Positions 1 to 19,100 of a stretch of DNA of 64,000 bases are shown piece after piece. The notes beneath the pieces were generated by a model. The model searched no databases, was not told the origin of the DNA, and saw only the letters and a program-made list of their open reading frames with translations. The first letter of the stretch is position 1. Each line of letters starts with the position of its first letter. Source of the stretch: Allolobophora icterica (taxonomy: Eukaryota; Annelida; Clitellata; Crassiclitellata; Lumbricidae). A program made the position numbers and the translations under genes. The stretch covers positions 68,412,103 to 68,476,102 of the forward strand of contig OY744608.1 in NCBI GenBank assembly GCA_963556255.1. The letters are read 5' to 3'.

Positions 1-35
<35 letters not shown>

Positions 36-50
36 TCCCTCTCTCTCTTA
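1..50. repeat. (CT)n microsatellite
   Basis: Simple CT dinucleotide run with a few CCC interruptions. It continues past the left edge and lies in the intron after exon 9 of SLC5 copy A. Positions 51-260 are pyrimidine-rich with nothing else recognisable. Confidence 0.95.
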
Positions 51-261
51 CTTTACCTCGATTACTCTTTTCTCCCTCCTTCCTCTTTCTCATTCTCTCT
101 GCCTTTCTCGTCCTCTCTATCTCCCTCAGACTTCCTCCATGTGAAAACGATGATACTGTTTCGTTTTGTACCTTCCGAGAATTACTGAGAAGATCGTATC
201 CATTTAAATATCTGAATGATGGACTATGATGCAGCAAGATGAGACATGTTTTAGCCTTAAT

Positions 262-434
262 AGAAAGACAGAGAGACGGACAGACAGACAGGCAGATAGA
301 TAGACAGATCTATAGATGGATGGATGGACGGACGGACGGACGGACGGACGGACGGACGGACGGACGGACGGACGGACGGACGGACGGACGGACGGACGGA
401 CGTACGGACGGACGGACGGACGGACGGACGGACG

Positions 435-504
<70 letters not shown>

Positions 505-575
505 GACAGACAAACAGACAGACAGACAGATAAACAGACATACAGACAGACAGACAGACAGATGAATAGATAGAT
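262..575. repeat. compound tetranucleotide microsatellite (GACA/GATA/GACG)
   Basis: About 300 bp of GACA, GATA and GACG tetramers in blocks, with one GTAC variant in the GACG block. It ends 8 bp from the exon 9 splice donor of SLC5 copy A, so changes in its length sit next to a splice site. The long Arg/Thr/Asp or Cys/Leu/Ser/Val reading frames across it are products of the repeat, not genes. Confidence 0.95.
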
Positions 576-582
576 GTCGTAC

Positions 583-8186
<7,604 letters not shown>

Positions 8187-8389
8187 CGATGCGATTACCT
8201 GGATTAAAAAAATAACCTCGATAATATGGTTGTTAAAGAACACGCAAGATATTAAAGCAAAGTTACCAAAGAGTAATTCCAGGTGTTCTCCAGTGAGTAA
8301 TTCAAAACTCTTACCATAGGCCTAGTTGCTTTCCGCTAATGGTAAATGGCGGTATTAGTGGTTGTGATAATGCCTGTTACAGGGCAGCT
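8187..8389. other. 5' flank of SLC5 copy A
   Basis: Sequence upstream of the copy A start codon that still resembles the copy B flank (30133-30290). No TATA box or other promoter element was recognised with confidence. Confidence 0.4.
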
Positions 8390-8661
8390 GCACCTGTTGT
8401 TGTGAATGGAATTGTAACTGTAAATTATTAATATTGTCATTTTTATTATCACTGTTATTGTTTCCGTTATCATTATTTTTATTATTATTATTTTTTTTAG
8501 CCCCGAGGTATACAGGATCCCTCAGGGACTTCAACATTATTTACAAAGTAGATTTGTCCGGAATGGGCCCTATTCGTCTAGGTTAAAGTTGTTTAAGGCA
8601 CCCCTAAAGGCCACCGCGTTGTAACTGTAAATTATTAATATTATCATTTTTATTATCACTG

Positions 8662-8728
<67 letters not shown>

Positions 8729-8935
8729 TATTTTTGTTTTTTTGTCCCGAGCTAAACATGATCCCTCGGGCGTCACAAAAATTTGTCAGGAGACAAAAGA
8801 AAACTAGTTATTCTGGAATGGTTGCATCTCCTCCGCCACCGAGTTAAAACGTTGAATGGTGATTGAGAGGCGTTGCAGCAAGAAGCAGGTCTCCCTATTG
8901 TCTCCTGTTGTCAGTGTCAGATTGCCAGGCGCGGA
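8390..8935 (-). mobile_element. nested SINE-like repeats with (ATT)n tails
   Basis: At least two pieces of one repeat family in the minus direction. Each shows a CCCGAGGGATCATG-type end followed by an A/AAT tail (tails at 8460-8495 and 8640-8745 as read on the plus strand). The body at 8755-8930 matches 19058-19250 in the opposite direction. Confidence 0.6.
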
Positions 8936-9284
8936 TTTAGAGGGGGGCGGAGCCGGCGTACGCCCCCCTAAACCTGCAGCAAATATTCTCAAACTAAACT
9001 GACCTAAAACTAATATAACTGCAATTTGGGAATAAGATGTTTGAAGTAGCTGGACCGGCAGAATGGAGCTCTCTTACCGGAGCTCTCTTACCTACTTACC
9101 TGAGTTGCTAGCAGACGTTGCCCACGTGACCAATGACTTTTGCCGTGACGTCATTCACAAAGTTCATGTACAGACAAAATTTACGTAAATAGAAATTGGT
9201 CAATTTAAAAATATGTCGAGTGCTCCGCCGTCAAAACGGCTTAAACAAGCAGTTTTATCATTCGCGAATAAGCCGACTGCCATG

Positions 9285-9441
9285 TTTCCGAAGTACAATG
9301 AACGAGGACAGATTTAATGCACTCATTTTATTGTTTGTCCACAAGGACAGCAAGTTAGACATTGATGACATTATCAATGCCTACGCCAGAAAGCATCCAA
9401 GGAGAATGGCACTGCTTAATCCACTGGCATGTGACACTTAA
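9285..9441 (+). pseudogene. hAT transposase dimerisation-domain remnant
   Basis: The frame reads RSTMNEDRFNALILLFVHKD and then an Asp-rich stretch and RKHPRRM before TAA. This is the pattern of the hAT C-terminal dimerisation domain. The upstream sequence in the same frame is degraded and lacks the catalytic core. A relic in the element at 8936-9708. Confidence 0.75.
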
Positions 9442-9594
9442 TTATTTTCTTTTTGGATCAAGGGTTGCATGATCAAAACCGTTTCACTGTTAACCTTCAG
9501 TGGAGACCAGTTGTTTTACATGAGAAACTATATACTTTTTTAAAGTTCCATAACATTTTCTATAAAAAGGATCATTATAGTTTTGCGTGATCTA

Positions 9595-9598
<4 letters not shown>

Positions 9599-9641
<43 letters not shown>

Positions 9642-9651
9642 ATATATTTAC
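9599..9651. repeat. (TA)n microsatellite
   Basis: TA dinucleotide run with two TTTA interruptions, inside the 3' part of the hAT element. Confidence 0.95.
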
Positions 9652-9724
9652 GGGATTGGATTGGTAGTTTTTACGCCCCCCTAACCAGAAATCCTGGATC
9701 CGCCCCTGATTGCGACCCAAGTCT

Positions 9725-9747
9725 GTTAAAAAATATTATTATTATTA

Positions 9748-9805
<58 letters not shown>

Positions 9806-9998
9806 ATCGCAGTTATTACGCGTGCAAGCTCAGCTAATACGAATATGCGGCGCGAAGAAACTGTGACTGAAGGACTTGCTCAAAGTCTGTCCACAGTAGT
9901 ACAATAGTCCTATCCAACTCAAAGGAGGATTGAACCCGTGTTATCCGCATTACAAGCCGGGTAAGTTTACTCTAACGAATCGGCTACCGTGCCTCGCA
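9725..9998 (-). mobile_element. tRNA-derived SINE, minus direction
   Basis: Read on the minus strand, GGTAGCCGATTCGTTAGAG (A-box-like) and GGGTTCAATCCTCC (B-box-like) are followed by TTGAGCAAGTCCTTCAGTCAC and an (AAT)n tail at 9730-9804. The same body occurs at 44190-44475, 52205-52385, 56779-57052 and 57518-57778. Confidence 0.75.
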
Positions 9999-9999
9999 A

Positions 10000-11445
10000 A
10001 TGTAAATCTCCAAACTTATTTAGCGCTTTACACAGTTGTGTCGGAGAGACTTACCGCACAGGCGCTATACAAATGAAGTCCTCAAGAACCGGCTTGTTTG
10101 GTCATTTTTTGGTGTCAGAATCCTGTATGCTGGAAACCGTTGGCAATGGAATTTATGGATTTATATGGCTAGACTACACATCATTATATAGTCACACTTA
10201 CCGTTCTGGGTCAGTAGATGTCGATTTACCGTTTTCTTCAAACGATAACTCTCAATAAAGAATAAAATTTAGTTAGAATAATTAATGCCTGTGTCTTCAT
10301 CTAATCCTCTGACTCGACGGAATTCCTACCAACTCGTCCTCGCGATAGCAAAATTCGACTTCCTTCAGATGCATGCTTCATAGGAACCTAATATCTGAAC
10401 TTCTCTGTCTCTGGTGCGCCTATATATGCCCTGTCAAACTATTTTGGGGGTAAAATAGCGTGCTCGATTGTTGCCCTTTAGATGGCGACCTAGATACTTT
10501 GATAGTTCTATGTCAGCTGAAGTGTTTCAATAGCCAGAACGGCCTTCCAGGACTCCTCAGTGTTAAAGAGTGTTTTGATGTCACACTTGCTTGACTTGGT
10601 TTACCATCCGTAGCCTGACTTATGGAATGTTGGCTCATTGGGCGACAATGTGTCACCTCACTGGAAGAGAGTCTGACCAAGTGAGGAAGTCCAATGTGTA
10701 ATTCCGGATTACAGCGACCATTGGCTGATCTCTTAGACATTTTGATAAGCCGCTCTAGAAATCATGAGACTAGATTAGAGTGGGAGCAAAACGGGGTAAC
10801 ATGTTTTCAGTGTAGTGGGAGAGACATAACGTTCTCCTATTTCCCCAATGAATCCCACTTTGTTCCCAGAGCATACTCTCCCTTTCCCCTTTGATTTGAA
10901 TCTTGTAAACAACGTTCTGCGCGGAACCCACTTCCGTTGGTTTAAGTTCAAAGGTAAGTAATTGTTAGCAGAATCTGAAGCCTAGATACATTGACCGGAC
11001 ACCTTGGACTACGATCACCCTGAAGTATTTAGTCCCGTTGCGTTGCGATAATGTCTAAACATAGCATTCGATACGGTGTGGTTCGGACTAACAGTCTCGG
11101 GTTGAAGTTACCTCTATGCAAACGTTGGGCTGTTCTTATCGAATATGTGGACTTTTAGAACGCGGCTATATTAAGGCACAAAATCGAGCACAATCGAAGT
11201 TCGCCTCTTTGTAGAAGCGGAGTCCATAATTCTCTGGAGAGATCCAGTCAAGATCCGAGACGCCACGGTGACGTGGATCATGCCCCCGATTATCCTACAG
11301 ACGGACAGACGTTGTTTCCGACAACTTCGTCGTTGAATTCAATCCACTGACTTCAAGAAGAAGTCACTTATTGTTTTGGTTTGGATTGGAATGCATCGGA
11401 TTGCATTAGATAACCTAGATTGGATAGGATTGGAACTGATTGGAA
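10000..11445. other. duplicated 5' flank of SLC5 copy A
   Basis: 10000-10500 aligns by eye with 30540-31080, sharing GTTGTGTC, CACAGGCGCTA, TTGTTTGGTCATTTTTT, TGGAAACCGTTGGCAA and GATTGTTGCCCTTTAGA. The gene duplication therefore included upstream DNA. From about 10500 to 11380 I recognise nothing. Confidence 0.65.
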
Positions 11446-11592
11446 TACTTACTTAGTACTTAGTCCTTTCGGTGCAGGTCTGCACATCGGGCGACGCATC
11501 TCCTCCGCTCTCCTCTGTCCAACGCTAGCCTCTCCGCCTCCTCCCACGTCAGCTCCAGGCATCTCAGGTCGTCTCTGATTGTCTCCGGTCAT
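11446..11592 (-). repeat. LINE 3' end fragment (RTE-like)
   Basis: On the minus strand the frame reads RDDLRCLELTWEEAERLALD followed by a Cys-rich end and a stop. This is the pattern of RTE-type LINE C-termini; a short TAAGTAAGTA-type tail follows. Not present in the copy B flank. Confidence 0.6.
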
Positions 11593-11955
11593 TTCTTTGT
11601 GGGATATATAATTTTTATATATAATTTTAATATATAATTTAATATATTTAATTTAATATATAATTTTAAGAATAAAGGCCCTTTTTACGTCACTATTATT
11701 ATGAAACACGTCTATTGGAATGGACTAGATTATTATCGACAACAGCAATCAACAACCCATCGGCAACAGCTTTGCCAGTTGGACATTTCGAAGTAGAATT
11801 CCCAGCTTCAAATGAAGTCCCTTCGTGACTAGTAGAGAAGGAGCCACCCACCGCAAAAAAATCACAAGATGAGTGAAGTTCTAAGATATCACTCGCCCTA
11901 CGAGAGGCCTATCAAGGAATTAAGATGCGTCCCACATTTCGATGCAACTGATAGG

Positions 11956-12669
11956 CATAGGCGTAGACTCTGGGGGGTCAGCCGGGGCACGTGCCCCCCA
12001 ATAATTTAGGAGCCGGGGCAATGCACCCCCAAAAATCGAGAGGAGAATTTTTTCAAATATTAAAATATTATGTTTCAATACAGACAAATTTCTTCAGAAA
12101 CAGAAAATCAGAGAAACAGAACTGAAATACTATCAGAAATCCATAATGGAAACAAAGATTTATTTTTATCTTCAATATCTTCAATGTGAAACAAATTTAC
12201 ATGTAAACAAAACACCCATTTCATACGCATTAACGTAACACCAGAAGCCTTTGCTGACTGTCCAAACCAGAGGTGAAAAAAGCTTTTTCGGATTTTGCTT
12301 TAAACAACAACAAAAAGAAAACCACAAAATTTGTTTTTGTTTAAAAAAAGTAAATTTCTTATTTTGTAGAAGTTATTTTAATAGCATTGATTAAACGATT
12401 TAAATTTTCGGAAATCGCAACTGAATTTACTGAGTTGGAGCTCTTGTTCATGCCATTTTTCATGCTTTTTATGATCCGAAATCAGAAAAACTTAAAAACA
12501 ACCAAAACAACAAAAACCATAAAAACAAAAAAACCGAAAAAACAACAACAAACAACGTTTCATCTTGAAAAATCTTTTTTTGCACCTCTGGTCCAGACCC
12601 CATGCCCACCAATATTTTGCCCCACAAATATTTTGCCCCACCAATATTTTGGACAAGTTTACGCCAGTG
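11956..12669. mobile_element. non-autonomous hAT element with 8-bp target duplication
   Basis: CTGATAGG is repeated exactly at 11948-11955 and 12670-12677. The ends are CATAGGCGTAGAC and, in complement, CACTGGCGTAAAC. A 133-bp relative lies at 48555-48687. The copy B flank lacks the insertion (about 32095-32105), so it is post-duplication. A second element is nested at 12268-12590. The A-rich frames inside are not genes. Confidence 0.85.
12268..12590. mobile_element. nested hAT-like MITE
   Basis: Inverted ends CAGAGGTGAAAAAAG and CAGAGGTGCAAAAAAAG (complement), flanked by GTCCAAAC (12260-12267) and GTCCAGAC (12591-12598), a 7/8 match for a hAT-size duplication. The interior is low-complexity AAAC/AAAAC. 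Confidence 0.75.
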
Positions 12670-12763
12670 CTGATAGGCTAAGGCTTTGTCAACGATACAA
12701 ACAGATTTCCAACCTGTTAATCTTCAATGAATACGTAACAGTAATTTTGTCTTACTTCTCAAC

Positions 12764-12860
12764 AGAGGCGGATTAAGGCATGTTCAACATGTTCGGCCGA
12801 ACAGGGGCCCCCACATTTGAGGGGCCCCACACATGCAAAAGAAATTTTGTTCAATATTAT
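12764..12860. mobile_element. possible single hAT terminus
   Basis: CAGAGGCGGATTAAGG is a common hAT-type end and is followed by a GGGGCCCC palindrome, but no partner end was found. The rest of 12860-13179 is unremarkable. Confidence 0.35.
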
Positions 12861-13179
12861 ATAATTATTGTTATTTGTTACATCTAATAGTAAAAATGAG
12901 CGAAGTCAATTTCTTGGATGGAGCATTTGCTCCAAGGTTTCCATGAATATTAGTATAAACTAAAGGAAATGTCGATGACTTCAGCAGCGTATGATTCCAG
13001 CTGACTATCGCATGAACTGTTTCGCACAATCTCCAAACACTTGCTAATGACTTGCCGGCAGCAAATAACAAGCGTAATACGGTAATCAAAACTGGACTCA
13101 TCTATAAGCTAAAATTGCAACTGATATTTGGTGAAGTTTTGTAAGCAGTCGTTGGATAGGTTTCTAGTTGTGATTATTG

Positions 13180-16100
13180 TTAGGATATCTCTGTATTCTT
13201 GACCAGTGCGTCACTCTTCCCATCTCTGCTTCTGTTCGTCATTTCGAACGTCTCTCTGTCAGACGATGTCTCTTCTGGTGTTGGATTCAGATACGGTTTG
13301 ACTGGTTCCTCCGATATCTCGTTCACATCATCCCGAAATTCAACCTGTCCAATAAAGATCAAAGGCGTGTTGCTCTGATAATTATCATGAACAATGCACT
13401 AATTACTTACTAATAATATATTAACCAAGACACAAATAAGCTTATCAAACATCACGAGCACATGACTTATCATGCGAAAAATCATATAAAGATTTATTTT
13501 AGGATAGAATCTCGGATACATTAGAACTATTATAATAATGTATCGCTGTCATCGTCCAGGCGGGTGACCACGAAAGAATCGACAAGCGTAGAGGCGGCAC
13601 CAGGAGACAGGGTGCGGGATATGACCCTGAGTTGCCGGAGCTGATAATAAGAGCTACGGCAGAGAATATTAATGTGCTGGACAAAGGTGAGCTCCTGTTA
13701 AACTTGATAATATCGTCTGTTACTACTATATCATGTAACCTTACTGCGTACTTTGTTTGAAATAATAAACGAAGATTATCATTATTATTATTGTGGTTTA
13801 ACAAAATAGCCATTAGCAGTGTAATGCGTATTGTAATAAGAACTGATGGACAATCACACTTAGATACATAGGTCGGCACAGTGCTTTTAAACTGTAGCGC
13901 ATGGCGCCTAATAAAGTTTATATCGAGCCCAGACGTGTGTTTATTGTCATCGGAGTATTACAGATTAAAAGATTTTGTATCCCTAAGTAGCATATTTCAT
14001 TTGTCGGACAAATGACCTAAAATGTAATACTGCTAATAATGTTAACCACCGTCTTGTAGTTGACTGGAGATGATATTTTCGGAGCTGAATCTGACTCTGA
14101 AACGTCTCTCCATCGAAGACACCGTAAAAAGTTGAACAGAAGTTTTTCGTCCACTTTTTCCTCTGACGACCGGTCTTCTGTCAAGAAAGGAACAAATTAA
14201 TTTTTTTGCTTTACTGAATCGTTTGTTTGTTTAATATTTAAATCTTTCTTATTGAAGTCTTTGAGATCTGACTTTTGAAAAGTCACACTAAGCTCACAGA
14301 TGTGAGATATGTTGCGAAGGCATTTTGTCGAAACAAAATAGTTACATTAAATTATTAAACGAATGAACTGTTGTCTTAATTGTTCTATAGTCATTATGGA
14401 ATACATTGTTCTATGGTCGTTATCACTTTTCTCTATGGACCAGTGACCACCATCGTTCCTTTAAATAAATGCAAAGATGTAGAAGAGACTCACCAAGTAT
14501 TAGGATTATATTGAGGTAGTAGTCCAAACAGACCTATTAGGCAAATTATGGCACTGAAAATTCAGTGTAAATAAAGAAATAAATGAATAGAATGATTAAT
14601 ATAGTGAATAATTAAAGCATAAAATGTAACAAGAATGATAACATTAATGTTATGATGTAGAAGTGTCACAGACGCCGTAAATCAACAGCCTTAATACTCA
14701 ATAGTTCTGTGCTCGAAATGATTGCAAATGACATTCAAAAAATCGTTAAATATCTTACTGAGAAGAAAGGATGCTATGGATCCAACGACCACCGTGACTA
14801 TGATCCACATAAAGTTGTACCAGAGGTACGAAATTGAATAGAATTTCTCTAACCCTTGCAGAGGAACCTAGCGACAAAATAAGGTAATGAATTAATTAAT
14901 TAATTTTCAATTATATACTATATTAATTTTTAATTACACACTATAATTTATATGAGTAGTTGTGTGTGGGTGAGGCTATATACATGAGTATAGTAGTGAC
15001 ACTTTGTTGAAGAGAATTTCTGTTGATTATTATTCAATATACCGATGTCAGAGCTCACTAGCTGCCAGTGTACGCAGTTATCAATCTGAACTGACAGAGA
15101 CATGGTATACAGCTTTCACATACTGCAAGCCCTTTCTGCTTTCAGCGTCCCAAAGAAGAAGAATGGGGTGTGTACAGTCTCGAAGCGAGTGCAGTGCAAT
15201 GATCAAACATCCATTCATCATTGGTTAGATGACTCGAAAGCAACCTATCAGTTTTACATACTGCACCAAATTCTAATAGTGGAGACGGGAATAGTAAAAA
15301 AAACTTTGACAATCCATTGTAAACACAAAAGAATTTCAGACTGAAATTAATCCAACGAAGAAGGATGAGGATTCAACGAAGTATCTATTCATTCATAATG
15401 GTGCGAATAAAGGCAACAAGCCATTGGAGTTCGGATGAACGAGCTTATAGGTGCCTCTTGTAGATTGCATAGGTATGAAATCGAATAGAATTTCTCTAAT
15501 CCTTGCATGAAATCCGAGTCTATTAACTTACCTTTCTTTATTTTCTTCATCTTACCTTATCCAAACCTTTTCTTACCCGCCTTGCCTTACTCTACCGCAA
15601 TCTAGCACAGAGGAAATCATTTGCATCACGATACTTTGGAAAAGGGTGAACAATAATCAGGTCGATAATGACGTCACCTCAATTGTTTGATTTGTCAGCG
15701 GGCGGAAGTACGACATCGTTGTGTTAATCGGAGATTCGTCGAGGAAGTGGAAGAAGGAGGTGGAGTTGGTGTCGTAATAGTTTGGAAAGGTGAGATTATT
15801 GGGCTTCATGCATCCATCGATGCTGAGAGGAGGAAAAGTTGGATGTCTTCGCTTCAGCGTGTAAGCTCCAATGGTCAACCAACAGCTACCGATCTGACTC
15901 GTAATTACGCCAATTAGTGCTCCCTGAAATAAGAAGAAGTTGCCTGTATAATGGGAATTAATGTTAGAATTATTGCAATATGCTGGTCTCAAGATACGCA
16001 GTGTGAATATGCGGTAAGATTTGTTGTGATCTGGTAAAGAGATGATACACAATGCAGTGTTTAGAAGAGATGTAGGCAGCTTTCACTATTCCATATGGGT

Positions 16101-19100
16101 GGAAGAGCTTCCAGAAACAGCGTTAATGATACAATTAATTCTACCGTAACACTATTTATTTGGAGAAGTGTGGTAAAACTGTGAAGAGCTAATTTTGTGC
16201 ACATTCTCAAGAATGGATACCAGTAAAGGCACTGGCCTGCACGACTTGGCTTCTTGTCGATGAAGAAATGCGATTTGATAATTGCCAATAAGATTATGAT
16301 TACTGTATTGGGCCTAGGGAGAGTTGTGATGTGACGGTGTATATTGCTATGAGAGAAGATAATCTGAATATTTATAGATGACCCTTGAAATATAGAAATC
16401 ACTGATACTATAATTATGCATATTTGAAACATACCTTCCAGTTGGCATATCGATTCAAACCTCCTAGCACGAACAAGCCGTAAACAGGACCCGTGGTGGC
16501 ACTAAATAGCGAGATCACGATCTAAGTATGCAAAGGCAAAATCAAATTATAGGAATGCCGATAACCTCGTAAACAGCAATGTTATATTCCCATATGTGGG
16601 CATTATTATAAATTATGTCCTACCAAACTGCACAACATATAAGACGCTTGAAGCTCTGTTGCAGTTTTTCCATATGGATGGGGTTCATACGTCTTACAAA
16701 TGACGTTGCTTTTGAAGCTAACATTTCTTTTCTTTGCAGTTTTCACTGTTGTACCGGAGTTTACAGTAAGATATAATTATAGCAAATAATATAATCCTGA
16801 CTGACACCGCGTTTGTTTCGATAGGAATTTCTGCAATAAACGAATATTTGATTTGATTTGGTCGAAACTACAAATTCAATGCGCTATGGTTAGCTTACTA
16901 TTTCTTTGTTTCTAATGGAGCATTAGAGTTGAAATCTACTTCAATGCTTGGTCTGACATTGTAGAGCGTTAATATTCACCAACATGGCTCGTTAAACGAC
17001 ACTGACGATGATCGTAGCCTACCTGAGTAATTGGACCAGGAATGGCAGATGCCATGAAAGCCAATCCGGTGGCAGCAATGCCAAACAAAACGACTACAAT
17101 TATTCAATTGGTGTTGAACTTTCCCAAGAATTACGCCATTATCTCCAACTTTTATCTTTTCAAAAATCGCCTTCGTGCATACTTACTTAATACCAAGGCG
17201 CCGTGACTATAGCCGTGTTATTAATGTTTTATAGTTAAGTATTCTCGTCTTGTGTATGTTATTAACTTGTGCTAACTAGGCTTGTTATCGTATTATTCAT
17301 TGCCTATCAATTAGATCCGCCGTTACGGAGTTAACTCTTGTCTGGGTTTTATTTTTATTGTCTAAGGATTTAGTATTCTTATGATATTGTGGAATAGGAA
17401 TATTCTCAAATCCTTCTGATCAGCTCGACTTAATTTTTTTCGAACATAGGGGGCACTTCTTAGCGGAACAAAGGTTCCTTTAAGGTCTCCTTTTGAACCA
17501 CTACTCTAATTATAGGCCTACCTATCCTAAAATAATGTGTTAAATTCGTCAATATATTGTTCATTCTTGTATGACTTCACATTGTCATTGTCTTGTATTA
17601 ATGCTGGATCCTTTGATCATAAATAGCGATAGATTGATTGACTGACTGAAGACAAGGGCAACGCAGGACATTGCAATACAAGGCCATATAACGTGAAGAA
17701 AGGTTAGGCCAGATAACCTCTGAATATGTAACTAATGCACAATCCTTAGAGACCGTGAGAGCCTTTACAATAAAAGAAGACAACAGAATGATGATTGAGT
17801 TGGATAAACAAGTGATAGCAAAATGTAACAAATGCCCAGGCAAAGCAACTAGGGAAGATGAGGGCGGATGAAGGCATACAGTTGCAGATGAGGGCAGGTA
17901 GTGACAGTTGAGGAGAGATGAGGACATACGAGGACCAGATGAGGACATATTACACAGATGAAGGCATCGAGTTAAAGATGAGAGCAGTGGAGCACGCAGA
18001 TGAGAGATGATGGAGATAGATGATAAAAAGGTACAGAGGACGGTGTACATGAACGTTAGGTATGTTGGATATATCTTCTGTACCAATGACAACCAAATGC
18101 TGCAATGCATTATGTATAGAAGAGATCAAATAACCTAGGAATCGGTTGAGCAGAGCTTTGCGTGACTCCGTCCAGTGCATCAGTTTCCATTGGAGAATGT
18201 CTTCCCAACAGTTCGCAGCGGATCCGCTCAACGATGTTGAGACTGAACTACGTAAATACAAACAAACAAATCAACAGGTTAACAATTAAGCCACTATTTG
18301 CTGACATTCTATCTTCACTCTCCTTTTCTTCCTCTTCTGATCTTTCTCTTTCCCTACCTCTCTGCTGTGTCTTTCCTCCCATCTCCCCCACTTCTGCCCT
18401 CTCCCTCTCACCCTCTGTCTTGCCTACCCTCTTTCACACCATGCCTACCCTCCGTCCGTGCCTCTCTCTTTCTTACTTTGCATCTCCTTCTCTCTGCCGT
18501 TCTCTTCCTTTCTGTCCCACTCAGACAAACAGACAGACAAACAGACAGGTAGATAAAAGTCAAACCTCAGAGCTCCTCCGTAAAGTGTAGCCAGAAAAAG
18601 TCCAGCAAAACCAGGAGCGTCGGCAAACATTTGCAGGACGAAACGAGGCAGCAACTGAAAAATAAGCATTGTGAGACTAGTCAATCATTCAATCAATCAA
18701 TCAATCAATCAATCAGCCTAACTTAGTCGGCATATATTCACACGATCTCCTTGACTTTCAGAACCCCGTACTTTTTGTTTCTGTCTTTTCAGGCTAAGAC
18801 TTGTCTCATCTTGCTCTCGCGTATTCCATCATTATGTTAGTTAAATGGATTCAGTCTTCATCTCAGTAATTCTTACGAGGTGCAAAACACAGAAAGACTG
18901 AGGGGGATAGAAAGGAAGATAATGGCAGAGAGAAAGAGAGGCATTTTGTACTCGTAGTGCTTCGTGCCCTTGTGCTTTGAAATTCTGGGTCGAGTAAACC
19001 AAGATGGCCTTCTTTGATCAACCTCCTCGGCTACCACCTTGCCCAAATATCAGAAGACAACAGAGAGAATACCTCTCTCTTTCATCTCCTATCTATGACT

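Larger units (their letters stand above)
8936..9708 (+). mobile_element. internally deleted hAT element
   Basis: The ends are imperfect inverted repeats CAGGCGCGGATTTAG and CAGGGGCGGATCCAGG (complement of the right end). Both are followed inward by a GGGGGGCG run. The bases ATTGC flank both ends, shorter than the usual 8-bp hAT duplication. A hAT transposase C-terminus inside confirms the class. Confidence 0.75.

Noticed and set aside
14060..14200. Plus-strand 46-codon Ser-rich frame after an acceptor-like TTGTAG, ending in TAA
   Set aside because: The minus strand of the same bases has a strong acceptor and an in-phase SLC5 exon 15 (KVDEKLLFNFLRCLRW), so the plus frame is a shadow.
14501..14560. 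Minus-strand stretch with good acceptor and GTGAGT donor in the SLC5 copy B tail
   Set aside because: The phase required by exon 14 gives an immediate stop; exon 15 at 14177-14050 fits instead.
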